Counted from the first letter of the stretch, positions 42,212 to 51,463 are shown. The stretch: 64,000 bases of DNA from DATHTS01 sp041940425 (GCA_041940425.1 JBGTSF010000005.1:1-64000); one strand, 5' to 3'. A program made the numbers and translations. The notes: generated from the letters alone by a model not told the origin.

Positions 42212-42239
42212 AATTAATGTGCTAAAATCCCGAATCATT

Positions 42240-43022
42240 ATGGAGAAAATTTTTGCCGACAACATTTTAAAAGATAAAGTCGCGTTTGTAACGGGCGGCG
42301 GAACGGGAATCACGGGCGGCGTGGCGCGCGCTTTGGCGGAAGCTGGCGCGAAAATCGCCATTACTTCGCGGAAAGAAGAAAATCTGATTCCGCAAAAACA
42401 ATTTATCGAAGAACGGGGCGGCGCGTGTTTCGCGGTCGCTTCCGATGTGCGCGATTATGCGGCGGTCGAAAATGCGATCAGTGAAACGGTGAAACATTTC
42501 GGCAAACTCGATATTGTCGTCAACGGCGCGGCGGGAAATTTCCTCGTCAAACCGGAAGAGCTTTCCGCCAACGGATTCGGCACGGTCGTGGACATTGACA
42601 CGAAAGGCACGTTCAACGTCTGCCGCGCCGCTTTTGAAGAACTCAAAAAATCGCAGGGACAGATTTTGAATATTTCGGCGACGCTTCATTACACGGCAAC
42701 GCCGATGCAGATTCACGTTTCGGCGGCAAAGGCGGGAGTTGACGCGATTACCAGAAATCTCGCCATCGAATGGGGCAGATACGGCATCCGCGTCAACGGC
42801 ATCGCGCCCGGACCGATCGCCGACACCGAAGGAATGAAACGTCTCGTTCCCGCGCCCGTCAAGGAAAGGCTAGAGAAAAAAATTCCTCTGCAAAGATTCG
42901 GTTATATTAAAGATATCGAAATGGCGGCACTCTTTTTATGTTCCGACGCGGCAAGTTATATCAACGGCGTAACGCTCGTCGTGGACGGCGGACACTGGCT
43001 GACCGGAACGGCTTTGGGTTGA
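42240..43022 (+). CDS. SDR-family oxidoreductase, 2,4-dienoyl-CoA / enoyl-CoA reductase-like
   Basis: 260 residues from ATG 42240; a longer frame from 42186 would be repeat-derived (MFICVHLW...), so it is rejected. Rossmann glycine motif: VTGGGTGITGG (about 15-25). DVRDYAAVENA, NGAAGNFL and the catalytic region follow, where the usual YxxxK is replaced: ISATLHYTATPMQIHVSAAKAGVD has Ser/Thr, His-Val-Ser-Ala-Ala-Lys instead of Tyr. That is characteristic of peroxisomal/mitochondrial 2,4-dienoyl-CoA reductase-type SDRs. IAPGPIADTEGMKRL and VVDGGHWLTG complete the fold. Predicted NADPH-dependent reduction in unsaturated fatty-acid beta-oxidation. Confidence 0.85.
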   Translation: MEKIFADNILKDKVAFVTGGGTGITGGVARALAEAGAKIAITSRKEENLIPQKQFIEERGGACFAVASDVRDYAAVENAISETVKHFGKLDIVVNGAAGNFLVKPEELSANGFGTVVDIDTKGTFNVCRAAFEELKKSQGQILNISATLHYTATPMQIHVSAAKAGVDAITRNLAIEWGRYGIRVNGIAPGPIADTEGMKRLVPAPVKERLEKKIPLQRFGYIKDIEMAALFLCSDAASYINGVTLVVDGGHWLTGTALG

Positions 43023-43092
43023 TTTTCCCATTTACAAAAAAGGCTTGTCATAAAGATTCGACTATACTTTGAAAATAAAAAACCGGAATTTC

Positions 43093-43115
43093 GCCGGGAT
43101 GCGTGCGCTCCCGGC
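43093..43115. terminator. Possible bidirectional terminator hairpin
   Basis: GCCGGGA-N9-TCCCGGC, a perfect 7-bp GC-rich stem between the convergent SDR and secreted-paralogue genes. Downstream bases are AT-rich but lack a clean T-run on either side. Confidence 0.5.
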
Positions 43116-43152
43116 AATAAAGTATTTTTCCCTCACGCTGATTCGAAATTGT

Positions 43153-44862
43153 CTAATTTGAATTTATCCGGTTAAAATTTCGCATTCTGAAATTTTGATT
43201 CGTCTGCACATTCGACGGATTAAGCAGGTTTTGCGCGATCCTCAGGCGGATTTCGATGCGGAATTCCGGTCTTGCGAATTTATCTCCGAGATTTTTCAGA
43301 CGTTTGAGATCGGCTTCGGCGAGTTCCTGCAAATTATTCCCGTTGATAGAAACGTAGTTGGTAAACTGGCGGCTCGAACCGCTCATGATCATCTCGCCGT
43401 TCTCGACCATCCGGGAATTTCCGCTGAATTCGTTGACTTTGATAAAACCTTCGATCACGTCGTTGAGCCGGTAGATCATATTTTCGAGAATCGCAAACGA
43501 TTTGTCCGCGTTGACGCTCGCGTAGGCGGTTGCCAGATTGCGGTTTTCGGTAAAATCGCGTCTTTCTTTCGGCTGTAAATTAACAAGGCGTTCGGCGTCC
43601 GACAGTAAAACTCCGGCGAGTTCGTCCTGTCCGGCTTTCTGCGCCTGCCGGGAAAGCGAGATCAGATTTGAAACGCGGAAACTGTTATTATTGACCGCCA
43701 GAATTTTCGCCCGCGTTTCGTTGATGAGTTTGATTTTTTCTTCGTCCGAAGCGTTTTCGTCCTGCAAACCTTTCAGCGATTCGGTGATTTCCTTCTGCGC
43801 GTTCGAACGCGCCTCGTTTATTTTCTGCCACGACGATGATTGCGAACGGTTGTTTCTCGACGAATTATTGGTCGTGTTTCTTCTCGAATTATTTTGATTC
43901 GCCCGCGCTTCGACGGCTTGTTTGACGAGCGCGGCTTTTTGCGGCGCGTATTGTTCGATCAAATTCATCGCCTGGTTCGAAGTTCGGCGCGATGAAGAAT
44001 TGATGATCGAATCGGCGAGAATTCCCGCCAGGTCGCGCATCGTGAGTTCGTCAAAAAGCGGTTTGCGGTTTCCCGACGCGTCTTTCGCAACCGCCTGCAG
44101 ATTCGAACTTCCCTGCCGCAAAAGACCGATCAAAACCCAGCTCGAAACCGAACCTTTCGCGGATTTCACTTTATCAACGACTTCTTTTCCGAAAGCGATT
44201 CCTTTGGCTTCGTCCTTGTTGTAGATTTGCTGGAGAAGCGTCGTAACGTCGTAGCTGACACCTTTTGAAAGGCGTTCGCGTCCGAGTTCGAGAGCCTTGT
44301 TTACATCCTGCCGCGCGACTTTTCCGGCAATCATCGTTTTCAAACTCGTGTCCGACTGCTCGAATCTTTTGGCGAATTCGGGATTAGTGACGAGCGCGGC
44401 GGTTTCGCCCAAAACGCGCGAAGCCCATTCCGCATCGTGATTTGCAATGCTGTTGACGAGCGTCGAGCGCGTCTGAAAAATGCGGTTCGATTTGTTTCTC
44501 ACATCGGAAAACGATTCGGCGTTCGTCCATTCGGTTTCGGGCTGGTTCGTCATCCGGTTAAGCATTGCGTCAATCTGCGTGATCTCTCTTTTGAGTTCTT
44601 CGACCGCATAAGAAAACATCGCGCGCGCCTGCGTTTCGTCCAGTTCCCAAACCATCCCGGCGATTCTGATCGTATAGCTCAAACGATTTTCCGGCGAGGC
44701 GAGCGACGGGATCATCGCCGATGTTTCGCCCAAAATTTCAGCCGCCGCTTCTTTGAATTCGGCTTGTTTTTCGTCTGTTTCCTGCTCGATTTCGGTTTGA
44801 GCCAGTGAAATTTGGGAAAAGAAACAAACTAAAATAAAAAGCGAAACTATCTTTTTTTGCAT
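43153..44862 (-). CDS. Secreted helical-repeat protein, paralogue B
   Basis: About 569 residues from ATG 44862, chosen because AAGGAG lies 9 bp before it; a frame from 44889 would run over that site. The signal peptide ends near SLAQ (residue 22). The mature protein is almost entirely amphipathic helix, with a Asn/Arg/Ser-rich low-complexity segment (RRNTTNNSSRNNRSQSSS, about residues 330-350). It resembles the next upstream gene over most of its length, for example LGRERLSKGVSYDVTTLLQQ against FGRKSLAKGVNNNHLELLKK. TPR-like or HEAT-like folding is possible. I do not recognise a named family. Probably periplasmic. Confidence 0.72.
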   Translation of the reverse strand: MQKKIVSLFILVCFFSQISLAQTEIEQETDEKQAEFKEAAAEILGETSAMIPSLASPENRLSYTIRIAGMVWELDETQARAMFSYAVEELKREITQIDAMLNRMTNQPETEWTNAESFSDVRNKSNRIFQTRSTLVNSIANHDAEWASRVLGETAALVTNPEFAKRFEQSDTSLKTMIAGKVARQDVNKALELGRERLSKGVSYDVTTLLQQIYNKDEAKGIAFGKEVVDKVKSAKGSVSSWVLIGLLRQGSSNLQAVAKDASGNRKPLFDELTMRDLAGILADSIINSSSRRTSNQAMNLIEQYAPQKAALVKQAVEARANQNNSRRNTTNNSSRNNRSQSSSWQKINEARSNAQKEITESLKGLQDENASDEEKIKLINETRAKILAVNNNSFRVSNLISLSRQAQKAGQDELAGVLLSDAERLVNLQPKERRDFTENRNLATAYASVNADKSFAILENMIYRLNDVIEGFIKVNEFSGNSRMVENGEMIMSGSSRQFTNYVSINGNNLQELAEADLKRLKNLGDKFARPEFRIEIRLRIAQNLLNPSNVQTNQNFRMRNFNRINSN

Positions 44863-44875
44863 TTCTAAAAACTCC

Positions 44876-46597
44876 TTATGAATCGTCAATCTCGGTCAAT
44901 TCCTTATCTAGTGATGCCTTTTTTTCGTCGAAGACTGCCCGCAAAATGAGCATTTTCGCCAGGATTCGGACTTCCGGTCGGTCGAATTTGTTCGAGAGGT
45001 TTCTCATCCGCGCGAAATCGGCTTCCGAAAGGGTGCGGATCGTCGGCTCGCTCGCGCCGAGACCGGCGATCAGACCGCGCGTCATTCCGCCGCCGCCGAA
45101 ACCGCTGACCTGAACTTCGCCGTCTTCGATGATCTCGCCGTTGACATCAATAAATTCGGCGACTTTGATAAACGCCGCGATCGTGTCGTTGAGATTGTAA
45201 ACCGCCGTTTCCAAAATCGGGAAAGATTTTTCCGCGTCAACCTGCGCGTAGCCGCTCGCCAGCGTCCACAACTGCAAATAATCAATGTAATTTTTCGGCG
45301 TGTTGCTGACGAACGACTCGGCTTGTTTCATAAACTGCAATGCCAAATCTTTGTCGCCCGATTTGGCGATCTGCGCCGCCAGACCGCTCAGAGCCGCGAT
45401 CTTCGCCGTCGGGTCGTCAATGCCGTCAATCATTTTCTGCGCTTCGCTGATCGCCGCGGTGCGCTGTTCGCCGGAAAGCTCGCTCGTCACAGCGGTCTTC
45501 ATCTCTTCGATCTTTTCTTCCTGCTTATCTTTTTCGAGCTGTTCTTTTACGTATCTATCGGCAATCGCATCTGTCAAAGCGGTTTCCGAATTCGTATTAC
45601 TGTTTGCGGCGGCAACCGTCGCGGTTTTCATTCTCTGGCGAATCTGCGCGGCGCGATTCGGCAAAAGTTTTTCGATGTTATTAATCGTTTCGCTGTTTGA
45701 AGCGAGAGTTTCGAGATTCTGACTCAACAAATTCCGCGCCGCCGCTTCCGCCAGATCGCGCAAATCCGAGTCGCTGAACATTCTTTTCCGAGTCGGTTTA
45801 TCCTTGACCGAATCCCGATTTTCGATTCCCAGAGACAACGCTCTGCTCACAAAATAGAAATTCTCCGCATCGTCACTGTCGGCTCGCAGTTTTCGCACGA
45901 TGTCTTCGGCAAACGCCGCGCCGCTGTCGGCATCTTTCTTGTAGATTTTTTTCAAAAGTTCGAGATGATTGTTGTTCACACCTTTCGCCAGACTTTTTCG
46001 TCCGAATTCCAAGCCTTTCGCCGCGTCCTGTTCGGCGACCGCCTGAAGAAGCTGCATCTCGAAATAGCCGTCCTGCTGTTTGATCTGCTCCTGAAATTTC
46101 GCGTTGGTGATCGCCGACGCGGTATCGGTAAAAAACGAATAAGCGAGAAGCGCGTCGTGTTCGCTTAGGGCGGAAGCGATCTGCTGGCGGACACTCATCG
46201 CTTTGCCGAATTTTCTGTGAATTTCCGCCTGCCTGCCCGCGCCGCGCACGAACGGGATATTGTAGATTTCAGAATTTTCGTCCAATTCTATTGAATTTAT
46301 CTGCGCGTTGAGATTGACCAGCAGTTGGCGAAAATCGTTCGTTACGGCGTTGAACATCACGCGGGCTTCGCGTTCGTCGTGAAACCACATCAGGCTGGCG
46401 AGTTCGGCATGAAAGCCGATGCGGTTTTCCGGCGTTCGCAGGTTGATGATCTCGGACGAGGTTTCGCGCAAAAAAGAGAGCGCGTTTTCCTGCAGTTTTG
46501 CCGCCTTTTCCTTTTTTTCCGCGTCCGGCGTCTGCGCCGAAACAAAAATTGTTAATGAGAAAATTATCAGAAAATTGACGGTTATTTTATTCAGCAT
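44876..46597 (-). CDS. Secreted helical-repeat protein, paralogue A
   Basis: 573 residues from ATG 46597 with an AAGGAG site in front; longer frames to 46735 lack a ribosome site and would overlap the divergent promoter. Signal peptide of about 20 residues (LIIFSLTIFVSAQ). The mature part is helical and charged: RTPENRIGFHAELASLMWFHDEREARVMFNAV, then FGRKSLAKGVNNNHLELLKK, ENFYFVSRALSLGIENRD and AISEAQKMIDGIDDPTAKIAALSGLAAQIA. Tandem duplicate of the gene 13 bp downstream, co-transcribed with it. Function unknown. Divergent from the ankyrin lipoprotein gene. Confidence 0.72.
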   Translation of the reverse strand: MLNKITVNFLIIFSLTIFVSAQTPDAEKKEKAAKLQENALSFLRETSSEIINLRTPENRIGFHAELASLMWFHDEREARVMFNAVTNDFRQLLVNLNAQINSIELDENSEIYNIPFVRGAGRQAEIHRKFGKAMSVRQQIASALSEHDALLAYSFFTDTASAITNAKFQEQIKQQDGYFEMQLLQAVAEQDAAKGLEFGRKSLAKGVNNNHLELLKKIYKKDADSGAAFAEDIVRKLRADSDDAENFYFVSRALSLGIENRDSVKDKPTRKRMFSDSDLRDLAEAAARNLLSQNLETLASNSETINNIEKLLPNRAAQIRQRMKTATVAAANSNTNSETALTDAIADRYVKEQLEKDKQEEKIEEMKTAVTSELSGEQRTAAISEAQKMIDGIDDPTAKIAALSGLAAQIAKSGDKDLALQFMKQAESFVSNTPKNYIDYLQLWTLASGYAQVDAEKSFPILETAVYNLNDTIAAFIKVAEFIDVNGEIIEDGEVQVSGFGGGGMTRGLIAGLGASEPTIRTLSEADFARMRNLSNKFDRPEVRILAKMLILRAVFDEKKASLDKELTEIDDS

Positions 46598-46734
46598 TTT
46601 GGAGTTCTCCTTAGAGTTATACGAGTTTTCGGATATTTGAAATAGTATCGTCAAAACCTTTTTGCGACAAGCGATTCTGGACAATCCGCCCGCTCTGGAT
46701 TTAAGATTGAGCGAAAAGAAAGGGAGATTTTGCA

Positions 46735-47571
46735 ATGAAAATGGGAAAAACTTTTTTGACCTCGATTTGTTTTTTTATCTTCGCGGTCGCGTTTCTCGCC
46801 TGCGGCGCGCGCCCGGACGAAACCTCGCCGGAAATGGCGCAGAACGTTTTGAAACTGCGCGGCTTTAAGTTTACCGAACCCGAATTTTTCAGGGCGATGA
46901 ATAATGAAGACGCGGTTGCCGTCCGCGGTTTTCTGCAAGCCGGGATCAATCCGAACGCGAAAAACGACAAGGGCGAAACGGCTTTAACCTACGCGATTCG
47001 CTACAAAGACCCGAAAATCACGAATCTTCTGGTTGAAAAAGCCGATCTGAATATGCGCGACAACAATGGCAACACGCCGCTTTACGTCGCTATCAAAAAT
47101 AAGAAAGAAGACCTTTTCGAACTGCTTCTGGAAAAGGGCGCGGACGTTAATTCGAGCGGTGCGCCGGGCGAGAATACAAAAAACCAAACCGCGCTTTACG
47201 TCGCCATTATTCAGGGACGCGAAGATTTGATACTGAAACTTTTAGATAAAGGCGCGGATCCGAATATCGCCGACAGCGCGGGCGCACTGCCTCTGTCGGA
47301 AGCCGTTCTGCGGCGCGATGCCAATCCGCGCGTCGTCAAGATGCTTCTCGACAAAGGGGCGAATCCGAACGCGCAGGAGACGGACGGCACGACGCCGCTG
47401 ATGTATGCGGCGGAAAATAATCAGATCAACCCGGAAACGCGAAACGAGATAGTTCAGCTTCTTTTGGACAAAGGCGCGGACAAAACGATCAAGGACAAAG
47501 AAGGCAAAACCGCCGTAGATTGGGCGAAAAAAGGCGGCAATAAAAATACCGTCGAGCTTTTGCAAAAATAG
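46735..47571 (+). CDS. Ankyrin-repeat lipoprotein
   Basis: 278 residues; AGGGAG precedes ATG 46735. Lipoprotein signal with FLACG at residues 20-24. After an N-terminal helix, about six ankyrin repeats cover residues 50-278, with repeated DKGETALTYAIRYKDPKITNLLVEK, NNGNTPLYVAIKNKKEDLFELLLEKGAD, TDGTTPLMYAAENN and the final KEGKTAVDWAKKGG. Ankyrin repeats mediate protein binding; a membrane-attached periplasmic partner-binding role is inferred. The CxxC-free composition excludes a redox function. The gene is followed by the ACACAGAT inverted repeat that separates it from marC. Confidence 0.85.
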   Translation: MKMGKTFLTSICFFIFAVAFLACGARPDETSPEMAQNVLKLRGFKFTEPEFFRAMNNEDAVAVRGFLQAGINPNAKNDKGETALTYAIRYKDPKITNLLVEKADLNMRDNNGNTPLYVAIKNKKEDLFELLLEKGADVNSSGAPGENTKNQTALYVAIIQGREDLILKLLDKGADPNIADSAGALPLSEAVLRRDANPRVVKMLLDKGANPNAQETDGTTPLMYAAENNQINPETRNEIVQLLLDKGADKTIKDKEGKTAVDWAKKGGNKNTVELLQK

Positions 47572-47578
47572 GTTTTTA

Positions 47579-47707
47579 TCCACAGATAAACACAGATGAA
47601 CACAGATAAGAATAGATTTTTTAATACTAAAAACAAATTCTGTTTATTTTTCTATCCGGTTTTGATTTCTTTCAAAAATCTGTGTTCATCTGTGTTTATC
47701 TGTGGAC
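47579..47707. repeat. Inverted repeat with ACACAGAT arms, second copy
   Basis: Left arm 47579-47608 (TCCACAGATAAACACAGATG then AACACAGATA); right arm 47678-47707 is the inverse. Same units as at 42053-42211 with the order of the two internal variants swapped. Sits between the ankyrin and marC genes. Confidence 0.92.
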
Positions 47708-47726
47708 AATTTCTTGATTTATTCCG

Positions 47727-48332
47727 ATGACGATACTTTCCGCCGCATTGCTTTTATTTCTCGTAATGGACCCGCTCGGGAATATTCCGCTTTTTATGAC
47801 GACGCTCAAAAAAGTGGAACCCAAGCGGCAGAGAAAAGTCGTTATCCGCGAGTTGATAATCGCTCTGATCGTTCTCGTCGGATTTTTGTTTCTCGGTCAA
47901 TATCTTCTTCAGGCACTGCATCTTTCGCAGACGGCTCTGACGACTGCGGGCGGAATTATTTTGATGATCATTGCGATAAAAATGATCTTTCCGGCGACTC
48001 ACGCCCCGCTCAAAGAAGATGTCGAAGGCGAACCGTTTATCGTGCCGCTGGCGATTCCGTATGTCGCCGGACCGTCGGCGATGGCGACCGCGCTTCTGAT
48101 GATGAGCAACGAGCCGGCGCGCTGGGCGGATTGGCTCGTTGCGGTTTTCATCGCGTGGTTCGTCTCGGCTCTGATAATTTATTTTTCGAGTTATTTTGTC
48201 CGATTCTTGGGCGAAAAAGGTCTAATCGCAATCGAACGCCTGATGGGAATGATTCTTATCACGGTCGCCGTCCAGATGCTTCTGACGGGAATCGCCGAAT
48301 TTGTCGGCAAATCAATTTCCGTCGCCAACTAA
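47727..48332 (+). CDS. MarC-family integral membrane protein
   Basis: 201 residues with six predicted membrane helices. The starting helix LSAALLLFLVMDPLGNIPLF carries the MDPxGNxP motif of the MarC/UPF0056 family, LSQTALTTAGGIILMIIAIKMIFP is the matching second block, and PLAIPYVAGPSAMATALLM is the half-repeat counterpart (two-fold pseudosymmetry). The old link to multiple antibiotic resistance was not confirmed and substrates are unknown. Start ATG 47727; the alternative overlapping frame 47702-48340 is a shadow. It starts just 20 bp after the repeat arm. Confidence 0.88.
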   Translation: MTILSAALLLFLVMDPLGNIPLFMTTLKKVEPKRQRKVVIRELIIALIVLVGFLFLGQYLLQALHLSQTALTTAGGIILMIIAIKMIFPATHAPLKEDVEGEPFIVPLAIPYVAGPSAMATALLMMSNEPARWADWLVAVFIAWFVSALIIYFSSYFVRFLGEKGLIAIERLMGMILITVAVQMLLTGIAEFVGKSISVAN

Positions 48333-48425
48333 AAAAATGAAATTTTCCCGTAATCAAATTACCGGCTCGCTCGTTATTTTATTTTTGATATTAATTTTCA
48401 CACTTATCCGTTTTCTGAAATAAAA

Positions 48426-48454
48426 AATCTCTGTGTTACTCTGTGTCCTCTGTG
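48426..48454. repeat. CTCTGTG-type run at the miaA start
   Basis: CTCTGTGTTACTCTGTGTCC followed by TCTGTGGC: three imperfect 9-bp units, single-armed. Two of the GTG triplets inside are the candidate miaA start codons. Confidence 0.65.
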
Positions 48455-49390
48455 GCTAAAAAAACCGAAAAACCGATCTACGCCATTGCCGGACCGACCG
48501 CTTCGGGCAAAACCGATTTGGCGGTCGCGCTCGCTCTGCATCTCGGAAATGCGGAAATAATCAATTTCGACTCCGTTCAAATTTATAAAGAGATCGAAAT
48601 TGCGACGGCAAAGCCTTCGGCAGAAGAAAAGCGCGGCGTGAAACATCATCTGATTGATTACGTTTCGCCCGAAACGAATTACACTGCCGCCGATTGGGCG
48701 CGCGACGCGGCGGAAAAGATCAAAGAGATCGAATCGCGCGGCAAGACCGTTATCATGGTCGGCGGAACCGGATTTTATTTGAGAACTCTGAAGAATCCAT
48801 TTTTTGAAAGTCCGCCGACCGATGAAAATTTAAGAAAGAGATTCAGAAAAATAAAAGAAAAAAAAGGCGCGGAGCATCTTTATAAATTGCTGCAAAAAGT
48901 TGATCCGAAAATGGCAGAAAAACTTTTCCCGCGCGATTATGTCCGCACAATGCGTGGTCTGGAAGTCTTTTTTCAGACCGGAAAACGGCTTTCCGAGATT
49001 CAGCCCGAAAGAAAAGAGCCGCCCGAATTTGCCGACAGAATAAAAATTTTTGTGCTGAATCCGCCGCGTAATCTGCTTTATGAAAAAATAAACGAGCGCG
49101 CCGAAATTCATTTTGAAAAAGGTTTAGTCGAAGAAGTAAAAAATTTGCGCGAAAAAGGCGTGCGCGACGACACGAACGCGCTCGGCGCGCACGGTTATCG
49201 GAGAGTCTGCGAATTTTTGCGCGGCGAACGCTCGCTGGAAAGCGCGATTGAGCAAACCAAACAAGACGTGAGGAATTATGCCAAACGTCAATTAACCTGG
49301 TTTCGGCGCGAAAAGGACGCGATCTGGCTTGACGGTTTCGGCAATGAGCCGGAAACGCTTGAAAAACTGCTCCAAACTCTTAAAATTTAA
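48443..49390 (+). CDS. miaA: tRNA dimethylallyltransferase MiaA
   Basis: About 315 residues, usual MiaA size. P-loop IAGPTASGKTDLAVALA near residue 14-30, then INFDSVQIYKEIEIATAKPS and HHLIDYVSP, MVGGTGFYLRTL, and DTNALGAHGYRRVCEFL with the Zn-free MiaA C-terminal RQLTWFRREKDAIWL. It transfers a dimethylallyl group to A37 of tRNAs reading UNN codons. Start choice is uncertain: GTG 48443 or GTG 48452 both lie in the repeat run and no Shine-Dalgarno is visible. Upstream of hfq, the classical miaA-hfq neighbourhood. Confidence 0.93.
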   Translation: MSSVAKKTEKPIYAIAGPTASGKTDLAVALALHLGNAEIINFDSVQIYKEIEIATAKPSAEEKRGVKHHLIDYVSPETNYTAADWARDAAEKIKEIESRGKTVIMVGGTGFYLRTLKNPFFESPPTDENLRKRFRKIKEKKGAEHLYKLLQKVDPKMAEKLFPRDYVRTMRGLEVFFQTGKRLSEIQPERKEPPEFADRIKIFVLNPPRNLLYEKINERAEIHFEKGLVEEVKNLREKGVRDDTNALGAHGYRRVCEFLRGERSLESAIEQTKQDVRNYAKRQLTWFRREKDAIWLDGFGNEPETLEKLLQTLKI

Positions 49391-49483
49391 ACGCTTGTGA
49401 AATAATTCTTGTTTGTCAGCCGATTTGTGCTTATAATCTATAAATTGCTATTGGTAAATTTTGATTATAAAAGAGAAAAGGCT

Positions 49484-49711
49484 ATGGAAAAATCTGCGGG
49501 GCAAAACATACAGGATGCGTTTCTAAACACGGCACGAAGGGATAAAACTACTGTCACGATTCATCTCCTGCCCGGCTCGACTCTGACCGGCAGGATCAGG
49601 AGTTTTGATAAATTTTCGGTTTTACTTGACGCGAACGGGCAGGATTTCTTGATTTTCAAACACGCCATTTCAACCATCACCATTGAAAGAAAGCGTTCGG
49701 ATAACGAGTAG
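49484..49711 (+). CDS. hfq: RNA chaperone Hfq
   Basis: 75 residues from ATG 49484, after AAAAGG; the longer frame from 49409 is not conserved. QNIQDAFLNTARRDKTTVTIHLL is Sm1, with Gln at the hexamer RNA-binding face, and FLIFKHAISTI is the Sm2 KHA motif. Short C-terminal tail, so a core-only Hfq. It forms a ring hexamer assisting sRNA-mRNA pairing. Lies 93 bp after miaA and 6 bp before tmk. Supports sRNA-based control in this organism. Confidence 0.95.
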   Translation: MEKSAGQNIQDAFLNTARRDKTTVTIHLLPGSTLTGRIRSFDKFSVLLDANGQDFLIFKHAISTITIERKRSDNE

Positions 49712-49717
49712 GGGATT

Positions 49718-50347
49718 TTGCGCGGGAAATTTATAACATTCGAAGGCATTGACGGGAGCGGGAAATCCACGCAACTGCGAATGCTCGCCAGCGATTTGCG
49801 TGTGCGCGGCTTAAATGTTCTGACGACGATGGAGCCGGGCGGAACGCCGCTCGGTCGCCGTCTGCGCGAAGCCTTTCTCGAAACCGAAGAAACGGTCGCG
49901 CCGATTGCCGAACTCCTGCTGTTCGCCGCCGACCGCGCCCAGCATGTCGAACTGCTCGTCAAGCCCGCGCTCGAAGAAGGCAAGATCGTCATTTCCGATC
50001 GCTATGCGGATGCGACTTTCGCTTATCAAGGCGCGGGACGCGGTTTTTCCGAAACGATGGTCAATCAAATAATAAAAATTGCGACGAGCGGATTAAAGCC
50101 CGATCTGACTCTGTTTTTCGATGTCGCCATCGAAAAGGCTCTTCTGCGAACCGATTCGCGCGACGAAGCGGGCGAGCGGAAAAACCGTATGGATCTGGAA
50201 ACGACGGAATTTTACTCGCGCGTCCGCGAAGCCTATCTGAAAATCGCCGCCAAAGAAAAAAAGCGTTTCCGAGTGATTGACGGAAACAGATCGGTCGCCG
50301 AAGTTCACGCGCAGGTTTTGGAGATCGTCAATAAATTTTTGGCGTAA
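49718..50347 (+). CDS. tmk: Thymidylate kinase
   Basis: 209 residues from TTG 49718, with AGGGG immediately upstream; the TTG start is supported because ITFEGIDGSGKSTQLRMLA begins right after and no ATG fits. P-loop GIDGSGKST, then DRYADATFAYQGAGRG (DRY motif) and a LID with RTDSRDEAGERKNRMDLE. It phosphorylates dTMP to dTDP. Six base pairs separate it from hfq, with a repeat between it and holB, so the block is miaA-hfq-tmk-(repeat)-holB. Confidence 0.95.
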   Translation: MRGKFITFEGIDGSGKSTQLRMLASDLRVRGLNVLTTMEPGGTPLGRRLREAFLETEETVAPIAELLLFAADRAQHVELLVKPALEEGKIVISDRYADATFAYQGAGRGFSETMVNQIIKIATSGLKPDLTLFFDVAIEKALLRTDSRDEAGERKNRMDLETTEFYSRVREAYLKIAAKEKKRFRVIDGNRSVAEVHAQVLEIVNKFLA

Positions 50348-50356
50348 GAAGAATTC

Positions 50357-50419
50357 AAACAGGATGGACAGGATAAACGGGAAAAGACTAAAATCCTGTA
50401 TATCCTGTTCATCCTGTTT
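50357..50419. repeat. Inverted repeat with ACAGGAT units
   Basis: Left arm 50357-50378 (AAACAGGATGGACAGGATAA then AC), right arm 50393-50419 (ATCCTGTATATCCTGTTCAT then CCTGTTT), an AT-rich loop between. Ends 9 bp before the holB ATG; separates tmk from holB. Confidence 0.88.
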
Positions 50420-50427
50420 TTATTTCA

Positions 50428-51462
50428 ATGCTAGATAAACTCATCGGAAACGATCATATCAAAACGATTCTCAAACGCTTTATTGCAAATCGGCGCGTGC
50501 CGAATTCGCTTTTGTTTGCGGGCGAAGAAGGAATCGGCAAACGGCTTTTCGCGCTCGAATTCGCCAAATCTTTTGTCTGTCAAAATCTGCAAAACGGTGA
50601 GGCGTGCGATAACTGCGCGGCTTGCCGTCGGGCGGATGTTGTTGTTATTCCTACCCCGACCGATAAAAATAAAGACGAATTTAAAAAAGTATTTTTTACC
50701 GAACACCCCGACATCGGACACGTCGTGCCTTATAAAAGAACAATTTTGGTTGACGCGATCCGCAATCTCGAATTGGAAGCCAATTTCCGCCCGTATGAAG
50801 CCGAAAGCCGTTTTTTCATAATTGATCCGGCAGATAAGATGAATGATGAAGCCTCGAACGCACTTTTGAAAACTCTGGAAGAGCCGCCCGCCACGGCGCA
50901 TATTTTTTTGGTTACGTCGCGCCCGAACGCTCTGCTTCCGACGATTCGTTCGCGTGTTCAAACTTTGCGATTCGCGCCGGTTGAAACGGGTGAAATTGAA
51001 AATCATTTGTTAAATACACAACAATTTTCCCAATCCGACGCGAAAATTCTCGCCAAACTCGCGCACGGCAGACTCGGCAGCGCGCTCGAATTAGATTTGG
51101 AAAAATTCCGCGCCCGCCGCGAACTGATGTTCAAAGTTTTGCAAAGCCTTCTGCAGACAAACGACCGAGCTGTCCTTCTGCAAACCGCCGAAGAAATTTC
51201 GGACGCGAAAAACAAGGACGATTTCGAAAAATACCTCGACGCACTGCAAACTCTCATCCACGATGTCTGGACGTTAAAGATCGGCGGAACGGAGATCGTC
51301 AACGCCGACATCGAAAGCTATCTCAAAAGATTTTCCGAATCGGCTGACAGTAAAAAACTTTCCGGTTGGCTCACGGAAATCGAACTGATGCGCGAACGCT
51401 TTGCCGTCAATATCAATAAAAAAATCTCGACCGACGCGCTGTTTATGCAGATGGCTAAATAG
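50428..51462 (+). CDS. holB: DNA polymerase III delta' subunit
   Basis: 344 residues. AAA+ clamp-loader domain: GNDHIKTILKRFIANRRVPN, P-loop-like FAGEEGIGKRLFALEFA, zinc-binding CQNL...CDNCAACRR, and LLKTLEEPPATAHIFLVT with SRPNALLPTIRSRVQTL, the sensor-1 and SRC motifs of clamp loaders. Part of the DnaX complex that loads the sliding clamp. Gamma/tau differs by its longer C-terminus; the short C-terminal helical domain here fits delta'. Starts immediately after the repeat hairpin. Confidence 0.9.
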   Translation: MLDKLIGNDHIKTILKRFIANRRVPNSLLFAGEEGIGKRLFALEFAKSFVCQNLQNGEACDNCAACRRADVVVIPTPTDKNKDEFKKVFFTEHPDIGHVVPYKRTILVDAIRNLELEANFRPYEAESRFFIIDPADKMNDEASNALLKTLEEPPATAHIFLVTSRPNALLPTIRSRVQTLRFAPVETGEIENHLLNTQQFSQSDAKILAKLAHGRLGSALELDLEKFRARRELMFKVLQSLLQTNDRAVLLQTAEEISDAKNKDDFEKYLDALQTLIHDVWTLKIGGTEIVNADIESYLKRFSESADSKKLSGWLTEIELMRERFAVNINKKISTDALFMQMAK

Positions 51463-51463
51463 A

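Noticed and set aside
42186..42239. Extended N-terminus MFICVHLW... of the SDR gene
   Set aside because: Entirely encoded by the ACACAGAT repeat arm; the SDR fold begins at ATG 42240.
47702..48340. A 212-residue plus-strand frame overlapping marC
   Set aside because: Low-complexity Asp/Arg-rich translation; the marC frame has clear family motifs and six helices.
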